64,000 nucleotides of DNA from Flavobacterium gilvum (GTDB lineage: Bacteria; Bacteroidota; Bacteroidia; Flavobacteriales; Flavobacteriaceae): contig NZ_CP017479.1 in assembly GCF_001761465.1 (NCBI RefSeq), positions 2,604,001-2,668,000 of the forward strand, read 5' to 3'. Under the pieces are notes generated by a model. The model did not search any database. It saw only the letters and a list, made by a program, of their open reading frames with translations, and was not told the DNA's origin. Every line of letters begins with the position of its first letter. Position 1 is the first letter of the stretch. This document shows positions 37,638-46,387 of this stretch, one piece after another. Made by a program: the position numbers and the translations under genes.

Positions 37638-40010
37638 ATGAATTTTTATATGAATAGTATTTATCAAAAAACAAAAAGATTAAGGAAAGGTTTATTATTC
37701 CGAATAATAGTGCTTTTTTATTGCTTTAGCGTCCAATCGCAAACCAATTACAACAAATTATGGTACAAACAACCTGCCAAAACATGGAACGAAGCTTTAC
37801 CAGTGGGTAATGGCCGACTTGGTGCAATGGTGTTTGGTAACACGACCAACGAAATAATTCAGCTAAATGAAGAATCTATTTGGGCGGGCAGCAAAATAAA
37901 TAATAATAATACTGAGGCACTTAAACATTTAAAAGATTTTCAACAAACTATTTTTGAAAGCAAATACAAAGAAGCTCTAGCCATTGGTAGTACTTATTTT
38001 GTTGGGACCCCCCCAAGAGTTCGAAGCTACCAAACTCTTGGTAATTTACTAATTGATTATAAATGGGACATAGAACCTACAGACTACAATCGTAATCTTG
38101 ATTTGGATAAAGGTGTTGTCACAACAAGTTTTGATGTTCATGGTAATAGATTTTCTCAAAAAGTATATGTATCAGCGCCAGATAATATAATTGTAGTTCA
38201 ACTGGATGCAGAAAATCAGGGAGAAATTAACGCAACGATTGGTTTACAAAGAGATATAGATGCAGTATGTACTGCATTTGCAAATGGTACTATAAAATTA
38301 AAAGGTCAAATTATAGATGTTGATGACGCTAAAAGCGGTCCTGGTGGTGCCCATATGAAGTTTAATGAAGAATTGCGGTTAAAAACAATTAATGGAACCG
38401 TAAAAGCGGAGAAGGATAAATTAATAATCAGTAATGCAAAAAGTGTTACAATTATACTGACTGCTGCTACTGATTACAATATTGAAAAGTTAGATTTTGA
38501 TAGAGCAATCAACCCGGAGACTAACTGTGAAATTATTCTGGACAAAGCGGTTAAATTTTCATCCAGTGCTCTGGAAAAAAGGCATTTGAATGAATATCAA
38601 CCGATGTTTAGCAGAGTGAAACTTAATTTTGGAACAGATTTATTAAGCAAGCTCCCTACTGATGAGCGATTGAACTTGGTGAAAAGCGGAGGTTCTGACA
38701 ATGGGCTGATTGCTTTGTACTTTCAATATGGAAGGTATCTACTCATGGGCTCATCCCGAAAACCGGGAGTATTGCCTGCCAATCTTCAGGGAATTTGGAA
38801 TAAAGAGATGAATGCCTCTTGGAATTCAGATTTTCATACCAACATCAACTTGCAAATGAATTATTGGTTAGCCGAGAATTGTAATTTATCGGAAACCACT
38901 GCTGTTCTTTCTCGTTTTATGACAAAAATATCCGAACCAGGTGCTGTTACAGCAAAAGAGATGTATGGTGCTAGAGGATGGACTTTACATCATTTAACTG
39001 ATGTTTTTGGAAGAACAGGAGTTGCTGACGGTGTTTGGGGAATCACCCCGATGAATGGTCCTTGGATGACATTTCCTATTTACGAGCATTTCCTGTTTAC
39101 CCGAGATACCACTTTTTTACGTAAAACGGCTTACCCTTTGCTCAAAGGTTCGGCAGAATTTGTTCTTGACTTTCTGGTTAAATCACCCGAAGGATATCTT
39201 GTTACCAATCCCTCTAATTCACCCGAAAACACTTTCTATGATCCGATTGCTAAAACCCAGTCGAAACTTACTTATGGAGCAACAATTGATATTGAAATTG
39301 CCAATGCTCTTTTTGATTATTGTTCTCAAGCAGCTGAAATATTAAAAGTTGACGCCGATTTTATTAAGAAATTGAAAGTTGCCCAAAAACAGTTTCCTCC
39401 CATAGCAATTAATTCAAAAGGCCGCATACAAGAATGGATTCGAGATTTTGAAGAACCGGAGCCTGGTCACAGGCACATGTCACACCTGCTGGGTTTGTTT
39501 CCGCTATCACAATTCACGCCAGAAACACCGGACTTATTCAAGGCCGCCAGCAATTCCATCGAAGGGCGCTTAGCGAAGGGTGGAGGACATACGGGATGGA
39601 GTACGGCTTGGATAATTAATTTTTATGCACGACTTCAAAATAGCGAAAAAGCGTATGAAAATATATTGAAACTTTTATCAAAATCAACCCAAAATAATTT
39701 GTTTGATTCATGTCCACCATTTCAGATCGATGGGAATTTTGGTGGTGCAGCCGGTATTGCTGAAATGTTATTGCAATCGCATAATGGGATAATTCGCCTT
39801 TTACCGGCATTACCTGAGGCGTGGAAAGATGGAGAGGTAAAAGGACTTTGTGCTCGTGGGGGTTTTGAAGTAAGTATGGTTTGGAAAAATAAACATCTGA
39901 TCAAGGCTACTATTTATTCCAAAAAGGGAGGGGTGGCCCAATTATTATATGATTCTAAGATGCAAAAGATCAATCTGAAACCTAATAAGCAGATAGATTT
40001 GAAATTTTAA
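37638..40010 (+). CDS. GH95 alpha-L-fucosidase/galactosidase, secreted
   Basis: 790 residues; a basic n-region, then a hydrophobic stretch ending SVQSQ. GH95 signatures are LWYKQPAKTWNEALPVGNG and LNEESIWAGS in the N-terminal beta-sandwich, and the (alpha/alpha)6 barrel from about 330. N402 and N404 in HTNINLQMNYW, E605/E606 in DFEEPEPGHRHMSHL and D698 in QIDGNFGG correspond to the known catalytic Asn pair, acid and neighbouring Asp. GH95 removes alpha-1,2-fucose or alpha-L-galactose. The gene is intact although both flanks are debris. Confidence 0.88.
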   Translation: MNFYMNSIYQKTKRLRKGLLFRIIVLFYCFSVQSQTNYNKLWYKQPAKTWNEALPVGNGRLGAMVFGNTTNEIIQLNEESIWAGSKINNNNTEALKHLKDFQQTIFESKYKEALAIGSTYFVGTPPRVRSYQTLGNLLIDYKWDIEPTDYNRNLDLDKGVVTTSFDVHGNRFSQKVYVSAPDNIIVVQLDAENQGEINATIGLQRDIDAVCTAFANGTIKLKGQIIDVDDAKSGPGGAHMKFNEELRLKTINGTVKAEKDKLIISNAKSVTIILTAATDYNIEKLDFDRAINPETNCEIILDKAVKFSSSALEKRHLNEYQPMFSRVKLNFGTDLLSKLPTDERLNLVKSGGSDNGLIALYFQYGRYLLMGSSRKPGVLPANLQGIWNKEMNASWNSDFHTNINLQMNYWLAENCNLSETTAVLSRFMTKISEPGAVTAKEMYGARGWTLHHLTDVFGRTGVADGVWGITPMNGPWMTFPIYEHFLFTRDTTFLRKTAYPLLKGSAEFVLDFLVKSPEGYLVTNPSNSPENTFYDPIAKTQSKLTYGATIDIEIANALFDYCSQAAEILKVDADFIKKLKVAQKQFPPIAINSKGRIQEWIRDFEEPEPGHRHMSHLLGLFPLSQFTPETPDLFKAASNSIEGRLAKGGGHTGWSTAWIINFYARLQNSEKAYENILKLLSKSTQNNLFDSCPPFQIDGNFGGAAGIAEMLLQSHNGIIRLLPALPEAWKDGEVKGLCARGGFEVSMVWKNKHLIKATIYSKKGGVAQLLYDSKMQKINLKPNKQIDLKF

Positions 40011-40052
40011 AGGGAAGAAAAAAAAGTTTTTTTTAGAAATAATGAATACGCT

Positions 40053-40118
40053 CTACGGGTTAACTATTAAAATAAATATTGATTTGAAATTTTTAAAAAT
40101 TAGTTATTTAACCCGTAG
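40053..40118. repeat. Inverted repeat CTACGGGTTAA / TTAACCCGTAG
   Basis: 11-bp perfect arms at 40053-40063 and 40108-40118, partly extended outward. It lies between the GH95 gene and an IS3 remnant. Either a terminator of the GH95 gene without a T-run, or insertion-sequence ends in opposite orientation. Confidence 0.45.
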
Positions 40119-40353
40119 TGCATTATAAAAAAAGTTGCTTAAATCACCAAAATGTGTTAAATTGTAATGATTGCCAGTTAATTACAAAAAAGAGCAACTT
40201 GAAAGAAAGTTATGAATTAATTCTTTCAGAATTACGAAAATCAACAAAACCTGAAAATTTCTATTCCAAACCTTTAAAACAAAATTGTCTGATTTATGGA
40301 CATGCTAACTTAGCCTTCACAGAGAGTTAAGAATAAAATCTTAATTTTAACCT

Positions 40354-40653
40354 ATGAAACAAGTCCGCAAAATCTTTGACAAAGCTTTTAAAGAAAAAGC
40401 TGTCCAATTGAGTTATGATAGAACCAATATATCAGAACTCGCCAGAGAGTTAGGAGTAACAGCACCACAGTTATATAAATGGCGTAGAGAATACGAGGAG
40501 TTTGGTGCTGGAAGTTTTCCTGGAAAAGGAAATTTAAAGCTAACTCCCGAACAAGAAAAAAATCATGAGTTAGAGAAAAAACTCAAAGATGCCGAGTTAG
40601 AGCGTGATATATTAAAAAAAGCAATCGGCATTTTTTCCATGAGCGGTCGATGA
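40354..40653 (+). CDS. IS3-family transposase OrfA
   Basis: 99 residues, complete. An N-terminal HTH (KAFKEKAVQLSYD, ISELARELGVTAPQLYKWRREY) is followed by a C-terminal coiled coil (EKNHELEKKLKDAELERDILKKAI). The last codons overlap orfB (start 40650), the usual IS3 arrangement in which -1 frameshifting joins the two. Confidence 0.88.
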   Translation: MKQVRKIFDKAFKEKAVQLSYDRTNISELARELGVTAPQLYKWRREYEEFGAGSFPGKGNLKLTPEQEKNHELEKKLKDAELERDILKKAIGIFSMSGR

Positions 40654-40952
40654 TTTATAGCTTCATAAAAAACAATGAGCAACTATTTCCGATTGAAAAA
40701 ATGTGCAAAGTTCTACAAGTAAGCAGTGGAAGTTATTACCGATGGAAAAAACAAAGAATTACTGCTAGGATGCAACTAAAAATCGACATAAAAGAACTAA
40801 TAAAGTTGATTTATTTTGAGTCCAAGCAACGGTATGGAAGTCCTAGAATCACATTAGAGCTGGATATGCAAACAAAAAGAAGAGTTAAAGATAAGATAGT
40901 TTTCCCTCAACTAACTCTCTACTTTTTGTTTGCATATCCAAAAAGGATTTAA
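40650..40952 (+). pseudogene. IS3-family transposase OrfB, truncated
   Basis: Only about 70 family-like residues remain (FPIEKMCKVLQVSSGSYYRW, ESKQRYGSPRITLEL). The integrase-core DDE domain is missing. At about 40862 the gene runs into a perfect inverted repeat and then the terminator of the integrase gene. The element cannot move on its own. Confidence 0.85.
40862..40939. repeat. 18-bp perfect inverted repeat cutting the IS3 transposase gene
   Basis: GGATATGCAAACAAAAAG at 40862-40879 and its exact complement at 40922-40939, with an inner AGAGTTA / TAACTCT pair. The predicted hairpin spans 78 nt. The left arm is still in frame with the transposase. Confidence 0.8.
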
Positions 40953-40986
40953 TAAAAAAAGAGGAATGATTTTTAAAAATCCTTCC
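40952..40986 (-). terminator. Intrinsic terminator of the integrase gene
   Basis: Minus-strand stem GGAAGGATTTTT / AAAAATCATTCC followed by a C then T-rich run (complement of AAAAAAAGAG), 11 bp after the integrase stop. Confidence 0.75.
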
Positions 40987-40997
40987 GCTTTTTTCTT

Positions 40998-42230
40998 TTA
41001 CAATTTTGAATTTTCCATTTTCTCATTTAGTTTCTCCATATCTTCCATGATATTTGAGTCTAAAACTTTTGCATAATGCTGGGTCTGTAAAATATTGGTG
41101 TGTCCCATCATTGCCGAAACATTTTCTATTCGTACGCCATTTCCTAAAGTAACCGTTGTCGCAAAGGTATGTCTGGCAGTATACCAAGTAAGATTCTTGT
41201 TGATTTTGCATAAGATTGCAAGTTCTTTAAGGTATTCGTTCATTTTTTGATTGGATATAGGCGGTATCAAACCAATTTGTTGGCCGTTATATTTATCGAT
41301 TATTTTTCTCACCGGTGAAAGAATTGGTACGTTGGAACTGATTGCCGTTTTTGCTCTGGTGGTTTGAATCCAAAGCTTATTGTTATTGTCGGTAGTTAGA
41401 TTATTGGTGGTTAGAGCTGATGCGTCAATGGGAGCATATCCCGTATAGCAGCAAAAAATAAAAATGTCCCTGACTTTTTCCAGCCGCTCCAGCGTGATTC
41501 TTTTGGATTCAATAAGGCTTAATTCTTTTTGCGAAAGATACATGACGTTTTTATTGATTATTTTTCCATCGTAGAGACCAAAGGGATTTTTGTTTATCAA
41601 TTCCATTTTTAAAGCGTAATTACAGGCTGTTTTATACATTCTCATGTATTTTACCACGGAATTATTTTTAATACCTGTTTTGCTCTTAAAAGGGCTTTCG
41701 TGTTTTAAAAAAGATTCTAATTTATATACGAAAGAGGTGGTGATTTTGTTCCATGGAATATTTGACTCATGATATTCTTTTTGGATAAAGGATGTGAGCA
41801 GTTCTTTGGAACGCTCGTATTTTTGGAGCGATGCCTTGGATCTTTCGGCTGTCGAAACTTTCTTGCTGAAGTGTTTGATGTGGATTTCCAAAATTTCATT
41901 AATTGAAATTTCATTCGGTTTGCTCGTGTTTTTACCCCTTAGTTCGTCTCTGAGATTTACTAATGAAATGTCGCCATCTTTTTTAAACATTTCTATGAAT
42001 TTTTTCTCGATGCAAAGTTGTTGCGTATCCAAGCTGTGACGAATAACTTTCTCTTTCTCCAGTTTAAGTACATTTCGCAGTTTTTGGGTAAAATCCCATC
42101 GCTCTTTTGAAATGTATTTTCCCGTTGATATTGCTAATGATTGCTGTTTGTATCGCAGACGCGCATAGATCGGTGATTCTTTTCCTGTTGCAGCTTTTCC
42201 TGGTTTCAAATAAAAATAAATTTTTAGCAT
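40998..42230 (-). CDS. IntDOT-like tyrosine recombinase
   Basis: 410 residues. Arm-binding N-terminal domain (KIYFYLKPGKAATGKESPIYARLR), SAM-like core-binding domain (about 105-210) and catalytic domain. Active-site candidates are K in TRAKTA, HxxR-type YTARHTF, H in MGHTN and Y in QHYAKVL. The first catalytic Arg, normally in TGLR, is absent: TGYAPIDAS. Loss at this position is known in the CTnDOT integrase group. It sits 350 bp from tRNA-Ser, at the right end of the island, and points away from the tRNA, so it is the natural catalyst of integration at 42575-42591. Confidence 0.88.
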   Translation of the reverse strand: MLKIYFYLKPGKAATGKESPIYARLRYKQQSLAISTGKYISKERWDFTQKLRNVLKLEKEKVIRHSLDTQQLCIEKKFIEMFKKDGDISLVNLRDELRGKNTSKPNEISINEILEIHIKHFSKKVSTAERSKASLQKYERSKELLTSFIQKEYHESNIPWNKITTSFVYKLESFLKHESPFKSKTGIKNNSVVKYMRMYKTACNYALKMELINKNPFGLYDGKIINKNVMYLSQKELSLIESKRITLERLEKVRDIFIFCCYTGYAPIDASALTTNNLTTDNNNKLWIQTTRAKTAISSNVPILSPVRKIIDKYNGQQIGLIPPISNQKMNEYLKELAILCKINKNLTWYTARHTFATTVTLGNGVRIENVSAMMGHTNILQTQHYAKVLDSNIMEDMEKLNEKMENSKL

Positions 42231-42382
42231 AACTCATTTTTTTTTTTTAGGTTAATACGTAAAATTAATTTAGAATCAACAGAATAATTGTTATTTTTTA
42301 GGGAATTCCCTGGGAATCCCTAAAAATGAACAAAAAACGAGTGTTTTTTTAAGGTAAAAACCTTACGGTATTAACAAAAAAA

Positions 42383-42405
42383 AGGTACACTGATAGGTAC
42401 ACTCA
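42383..42405 (+). repeat. Integrase arm-type repeats, right end
   Basis: AGGTACAC at 42383-42390 and 42395-42402, 12 bp apart, between the integrase start and the tRNA. Matches the left-end copy at 12045. The remaining 42231-42533 holds the integrase upstream region and nothing else recognised. Confidence 0.5.
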
Positions 42406-42533
42406 GCTTTTGGTTTTTTGGGGAGATATGATAAACCGAAATCAAGGGGAGTTTCGTGAAGTCCTGTATTTGCTGGTTTTTTGGTGAAAGAGTATTTTTT
42501 GAAAAGGAGGGTTGCGGAGTTTTGGGCTCCGGC

Positions 42534-42572
42534 TAAAAACGACGAAACCCCTAGTGTTTACTAGGGGTTTCG
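42534..42572 (-). terminator. Terminator downstream of tRNA-Ser
   Basis: 12-bp perfect stem CGAAACCCCTAG / CTAGGGGTTTCG followed on the minus strand by GTCGTTTTT. It lies just inside the island end, so the island supplies the tRNA terminator. Confidence 0.85.
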
Positions 42573-42579
42573 CTTTCAG

Positions 42580-42664
42580 CGGAGAAAGAGGGATTCGAAC
42601 CCCCGGACCTGTTACAGTCAACAGTTTTCAAGACTGCCGCAATCGACCACTCTGCCATTTCTCC
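42580..42664 (-). tRNA. tRNA-Ser (anticodon UGA)
   Basis: 85 nt. Acceptor stem GGAGAAA / TTTCTCC with discriminator G; the anticodon loop CTTGAAA gives UGA; long variable arm typical of tRNA-Ser; T-loop GGTTCGAATCC. CCA is not encoded. The 3' end is the island attachment site, and the gene is kept intact by the 17-bp identity. Confidence 0.95.
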
Positions 42665-42696
42665 AGTATGTTGCTCTCATTTCCTGATTGCGAGTG

Positions 42697-42726
42697 CAAA
42701 TATAAGAACCTTTTTTGGTTATGCAA
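42697..42726 (-). promoter_or_regulatory. Promoter of tRNA-Ser
   Basis: On the minus strand TTG (42726-42724), a 19-bp spacer, then TATATTTG (42704-42697), matching the Bacteroidota consensus TTG-N(17-23)-TAnnTTTG. It is 32 bp upstream of the tRNA 5' end. Confidence 0.75.
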
Positions 42727-42819
42727 ATGTATTTTTAGAAAAATCCCCTTTATTTTTAAAGGTTTTTTTTAATTGTTTCATTTACTTTGTTTTAGAATAG
42801 AAAAAATTTTCAATAATAT

Positions 42820-43953
42820 TTAATAATTTACATATTCGGTTATTTCCAAGCCGTATCCTATCATCCCTACACGTTTGGTTTGTTGTGTATTTGACACAAG
42901 GCGAATTTTAGAAATATCAATATCATGAAGAATTTGAGCCCCAATTCCATAATCTTTGGTGTCAATAACAACTTTGGGTGCTTTCATAGTACCCTCTGAT
43001 TGTAGTGATTTTAATTCGGAAATTCGGTTTAATAGGTTAACGGCCGTCATATCCTGATTGATAAAAATCACTGCACCTTTTCCATCTTGATTAATGATTT
43101 TAAACATATCATCCAATTGTTGATCCGCATTATTGGTTAGAGTGCCCAACAAGTCATTATTCACTTGTGAAGAGTGAATTCGGGTTAATATAGGTTCTCC
43201 AAGATTCCAAGTTCCTTTGGTCAAAGCAATATGAATCTGTTTGTTTGTAGTTTGTTCGTAAGCTCTAAGCCTAAAAGTACCAAAACGAGTTTCTATATCA
43301 AAATCTTCTTTCTTCACAATCAAACTGTCATGTTGCATTCTGTAAGCAACCAGATCTTCGATAGAAACCAATTTCAAATTAAATTTTCTAGCTACTTTTA
43401 GCAATTCAGGAAGTCGCGACATTGTACCGTCTTCATTCAAAATTTCGCAGATAACACCAGCGGGTTTAAAACCTGCCAATCTTGCAAAATCAATTGCAGC
43501 TTCTGTATGCCCCGTTCTTCGCAGAACACCACCTTGCTTGGCAATAAGGGGAAAAATATGTCCAGGACGGGCTAAATCGTGTGGTTTTGTATTAGCATCA
43601 ACCAATGCGTGTACCGTTTTAGAACGATCAGCTGCTGATATTCCGGTGGTAACTCCATTTCCTTTTAAATCGACCGAAACTGTAAAAGCAGTTTCCATAT
43701 GGTCTGTATTGTTAGTTACCATCGCGCGTAAGTCGAGTTCCTTACAACGGCTTTCTGTAAGTGGTGTACATATCAAACCGCGTCCGTGAGTAGCCATAAA
43801 GTTGATCATTTCTGGAGTAACCTTTTCTGCTGCAGCCAAAAAATCACCTTCATTTTCACGGTCTTCATCATCAACAACAATGATTATTTTGCCTTGACGA
43901 ATGTCTTCTATGGCTTCTTCTATGGTGTTGAGCTGTATTTTTGTGGTAGACAT
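42820..43953 (-). CDS. ribB: RibB (dihydroxybutanone-phosphate synthase) with degenerate GTP cyclohydrolase II domain
   Basis: 377 residues. The N-terminal half is DHBP synthase: [38 protein letters not shown], all catalytic motifs present. It makes 3,4-dihydroxy-2-butanone 4-phosphate from ribulose 5-phosphate for riboflavin. The C-terminal half (about 215-377) has the GTP cyclohydrolase II fold, but the zinc-binding cysteines of the usual SECLTGD and RCDC motifs are absent ([15 protein letters not shown]). That half is therefore unlikely to be a cyclohydrolase, and another RibA should exist in the genome. The gene begins right after the LptF/G-family stop codon. Confidence 0.9.
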   Translation of the reverse strand: MSTTKIQLNTIEEAIEDIRQGKIIIVVDDEDRENEGDFLAAAEKVTPEMINFMATHGRGLICTPLTESRCKELDLRAMVTNNTDHMETAFTVSVDLKGNGVTTGISAADRSKTVHALVDANTKPHDLARPGHIFPLIAKQGGVLRRTGHTEAAIDFARLAGFKPAGVICEILNEDGTMSRLPELLKVARKFNLKLVSIEDLVAYRMQHDSLIVKKEDFDIETRFGTFRLRAYEQTTNKQIHIALTKGTWNLGEPILTRIHSSQVNNDLLGTLTNNADQQLDDMFKIINQDGKGAVIFINQDMTAVNLLNRISELKSLQSEGTMKAPKVVIDTKDYGIGAQILHDIDISKIRLVSNTQQTKRVGMIGYGLEITEYVNY

Positions 43954-43954
43954 C

Positions 43955-45406
43955 TTATTCTTTATTTAGAGATGGAAATATTTTGTGTACTATTTTTTGA
44001 AATACTTTTTGAATCGGAGCTAGTATTACGTCCATGTTGATTAAACCAATATCATTGGTGGCGCGATAGGTCAATAAAATAGCTAGAGGTGTAAGAATCA
44101 TTGACGCCATCCAAGCTCCAAGGAAAGGGGGTAAACCGTCTTCCTGAGAAATCCTTTTCCCGAAAGTATTGATAAAATGGAATGAAATAAAAATCATTAC
44201 TGCAAATACGATTGGCAAACCAAGACCTCCTTTTCGGATGATAGCTCCCAATGGTGCCCCAATAAAAAACATTAGAAAACAGGCGTAAACAATCACAAAT
44301 TTTTCATTGAGTGATATGATGTGGCTGTTTATATTTTTCTTTTTAAAGTCCAGTTCAGATTTGGTCGCATCAATAGAGAAGAGCATGCTTTCAGTAGTAC
44401 TGCTGGCTGAAGTAAGGATTTCTAACTTTTTTTTGTTATCGTAGATGGACAGTAAATCTTTGATATGTCTTTTTTTCTTTGTTACTACAGGAGCATTATT
44501 GTTCGTAAATGTACCCAGTCTGGAGACACTGTTTTCTGAGAATGATATGATTTCCGTATTTCGGTTTTTGGTAAGCGAATCCAATGTGTATTTCAAATCA
44601 TTCACATTTAGCATCGTACTTGTATTGGAAACCGATTCGTCTTTGGTGTCCACTTTATTCAATTCAGACAAATCAATATTAATGCGGTATTTCTTGAAGG
44701 AGCTTTTGGCAAAAGGCAATTTGCCGCGGTCTTCGTATTTTTTTGGAACAATATCCTGATAGTAATTACCGTCATTCAACACCAATTGCAGAATACTGGA
44801 TTTATCACTGCTGATTAATTCTCCGGTTTTAGCTCGAATTACCGTTTTGCTTCCGTCTCCGTTTGTGGCTTTTTGGTGAATGGTAACTCCAGTAAGATGA
44901 TTGCCGTTTTCCCCCCATTTTTTGTTTACCTTAATATTGTATGCGCCTACATCGCTAAATTGACCCTCCGTAATAGCAAGAGCCGGCTTAGCCTGAGCAA
45001 TGTTTTTTCGGAAATTGATGAACTTAAATTCGGCATACGGAATCACATTATTGGCAAAGAAAAAAGCAATAATACTCAATATTGTAATTGCAACCGTCAA
45101 GCTTCTCATGGTTCGTTGCAAAGAAATCCCTGATGATTTCATGGCTGCAAATTCATAATGCTCAGACAAGTTTCCAAAAGACATAATCGAAGCCAGCAAT
45201 ATAGAAAGTGGAAGTACCAAAGGCACAATTCGAGGCATCGAAAAAGCCAAGAATTTGATAACCATCACAAAGTCCAAATCCTTACCGGCCAATTCGGCAA
45301 TAAATAGCCAAACGGTCTGAAGAATAAACACGAAAAAAAGGATAACAAATACCGTGGCAAATGTACCCAGAAATGTCTTTAATAAATATCGGTCTATAAT
45401 TTTCAC
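43955..45406 (-). CDS. LptF/LptG-family permease (YjgP/YjgQ)
   Basis: 483 residues: a first block of three membrane helices (about 10-125, with KIIDRYLLKTFLGTF and SFGNLSEHYEFAAMKSSGIS), a beta-jellyroll periplasmic domain (about 130-340) and three C-terminal helices (about 365-460, with FIGAPLGAIIRKGG). LptF/G partners extract lipopolysaccharide from the inner membrane, powered by LptB. One such gene per locus is common in Bacteroidota. It follows the lolA-like gene by 8 bp, so both are likely co-transcribed as an outer-membrane biogenesis unit. Confidence 0.9.
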   Translation of the reverse strand: MKIIDRYLLKTFLGTFATVFVILFFVFILQTVWLFIAELAGKDLDFVMVIKFLAFSMPRIVPLVLPLSILLASIMSFGNLSEHYEFAAMKSSGISLQRTMRSLTVAITILSIIAFFFANNVIPYAEFKFINFRKNIAQAKPALAITEGQFSDVGAYNIKVNKKWGENGNHLTGVTIHQKATNGDGSKTVIRAKTGELISSDKSSILQLVLNDGNYYQDIVPKKYEDRGKLPFAKSSFKKYRINIDLSELNKVDTKDESVSNTSTMLNVNDLKYTLDSLTKNRNTEIISFSENSVSRLGTFTNNNAPVVTKKKRHIKDLLSIYDNKKKLEILTSASSTTESMLFSIDATKSELDFKKKNINSHIISLNEKFVIVYACFLMFFIGAPLGAIIRKGGLGLPIVFAVMIFISFHFINTFGKRISQEDGLPPFLGAWMASMILTPLAILLTYRATNDIGLINMDVILAPIQKVFQKIVHKIFPSLNKE

Positions 45407-45414
45407 CTAGATAA

Positions 45415-46083
45415 TTAGTCTAATTTGTTGATGGAATAATTAGGATATTTGCTTGCAACAAAGGTAAACTGATTTTTTGGCAATGTTTGGTTTGTTTTAA
45501 AAGAATTAACTGTCAATGTTGTTTTAGTACCTTTTTTGGCAATTTCAATCACATTGTAGATATTGTTCATTTTCGTGTCGATACCTACCAAAATTTCTTT
45601 TCTTTGATCCTTAGCATTAGTTGGAACCAGTTTCACGTATTGTATTTTTTTGCCACCAACATTTTGAATGATATCCATCGAAAATTTATAACCAGTATTA
45701 AAAAAAGTTAACATTTTTGAAGGAGTTATAGCCGCATCGTCCTTCTCATTTACAGTCGAAACCGTAACTTCTTCATCTTCCGGAACAATTGTGTATGTTT
45801 TTTTACCGTCAAAAATCTTAGTGATTCCCATGAAATTAAGCACAAATTGATTTCCCTTCATCACCACAGTTCCCTTGCTGTCCTGATTGATGTTTTCTTT
45901 GGCATTATTCAGCGAATATTTAAAATCGATTGTAATATTATCATAACTCTTTACTTTGGCAGTTACTTTGTCTAGTAAAGCTTTTGCTTGTGCATCTTGT
46001 TGCGCTTGTGCCGAAAATCCAATTAAAATTACGGCCAAAATTCCTATTATAGTTCTCATTCCTATTTTGTTTTGTAGTGTCAT
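45415..46083 (-). CDS. lolA: LolA-like outer-membrane lipoprotein carrier
   Basis: About 222 residues if begun at the ATG at 46083; an ATG at 46059 also gives a good signal peptide (IIGILAVILIGFSAQA). A longer reading to 46155 would be translated from the repeat hairpin and is rejected. The mature protein has the LolA half-barrel pattern (AKALLDKVTAKVKSYDNITIDF, GNQFVLNFMG, QLTFVAS-type end). It ferries lipoproteins through the periplasm. ftsK upstream and lptF/G downstream match common synteny. Confidence 0.85.
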   Translation of the reverse strand: MTLQNKIGMRTIIGILAVILIGFSAQAQQDAQAKALLDKVTAKVKSYDNITIDFKYSLNNAKENINQDSKGTVVMKGNQFVLNFMGITKIFDGKKTYTIVPEDEEVTVSTVNEKDDAAITPSKMLTFFNTGYKFSMDIIQNVGGKKIQYVKLVPTNAKDQRKEILVGIDTKMNNIYNVIEIAKKGTKTTLTVNSFKTNQTLPKNQFTFVASKYPNYSINKLD

Positions 46084-46142
46084 TTTTGTTGTTGTATGCT
46101 TAATAAATGTGTTTGAGTTTGGTGTTTTACATTTGGGCGTGC

Positions 46143-46252
46143 CCTCGATTAACAAAGGGGCCTTATTCTGAAACCGCTTATTCGGCCCCTTTGTTAATCG
46201 AGGTCGGGCTATCCGCGCTACTTTGGTAGCTAGCTTCTATCCCTCACGCGGT
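46143..46252 (-). repeat. Dispersed repeat A, copy 1: conserved box plus variable hairpin
   Basis: A 49-bp box (46204-46252, containing the complement of AGCTACCAAAGTAGCGCGG) joins a hairpin with 20-bp perfect arms (46143-46162 and 46184-46203). The box recurs at 50230-50278 next to a hairpin of different sequence. It lies in the leader of the lolA-like gene. Confidence 0.8.
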
Positions 46253-46276
46253 TCCGTGCAATAATTTAGTTTGGTG

Positions 46277-46284
46277 CAAAAGTA
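46277..46284 (-). promoter_or_regulatory. Probable -7 box of the lolA-lptF/G-ribB unit
   Basis: TACTTTTG on the minus strand, matching TAnnTTTG. A transcript from here would read through the repeat hairpin before the lolA-like start, a leader of about 190 nt. Confidence 0.45.
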
Positions 46285-46387
46285 AGATCTTAAGTATTAT
46301 TTAATAAAAAGCTAAAATTCAATATCTAAATTTCAAATTTCAAATCCAAAATTATCTAATTATCAAATTGTCAGATTTTCTAATTAA

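Larger units (their letters stand above)
11969..42591. mobile_element. Integrative island at tRNA-Ser, about 30.6 kb
   Basis: TTCAGCGGAGAAAGAGG occurs at 11969-11985 and again at 42575-42591, where it is the 3' end of tRNA-Ser plus a few flanking bases. Between them lie a tyrosine recombinase gene next to the tRNA, related AGGTACAC repeats near both ends, a toxin-antitoxin operon and carbohydrate-active cargo. Each copy of the repeat has a terminator hairpin on its left side, so the tRNA keeps a terminator supplied by the island. No conjugation genes are seen, so it is either a mobilized or decayed element. Exact crossover points cannot be read from one sequence. Confidence 0.75.

Noticed and set aside
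40118..40330. 70-codon frame upstream of IS3 orfA
   Set aside because: No good start, no recognised family; the Cys/His spacing at its start is probably chance. It probably lies within the IS left end.
40862..40939. Reading the 78-bp palindrome as an attachment site or CRISPR repeat
   Set aside because: Single copy in the window, no spacer pattern, and it lies inside transposase coding sequence.
46084..46155. N-terminal extension of the lolA-like gene
   Set aside because: It is encoded by the repeat hairpin; the internal ATG gives a proper signal peptide.
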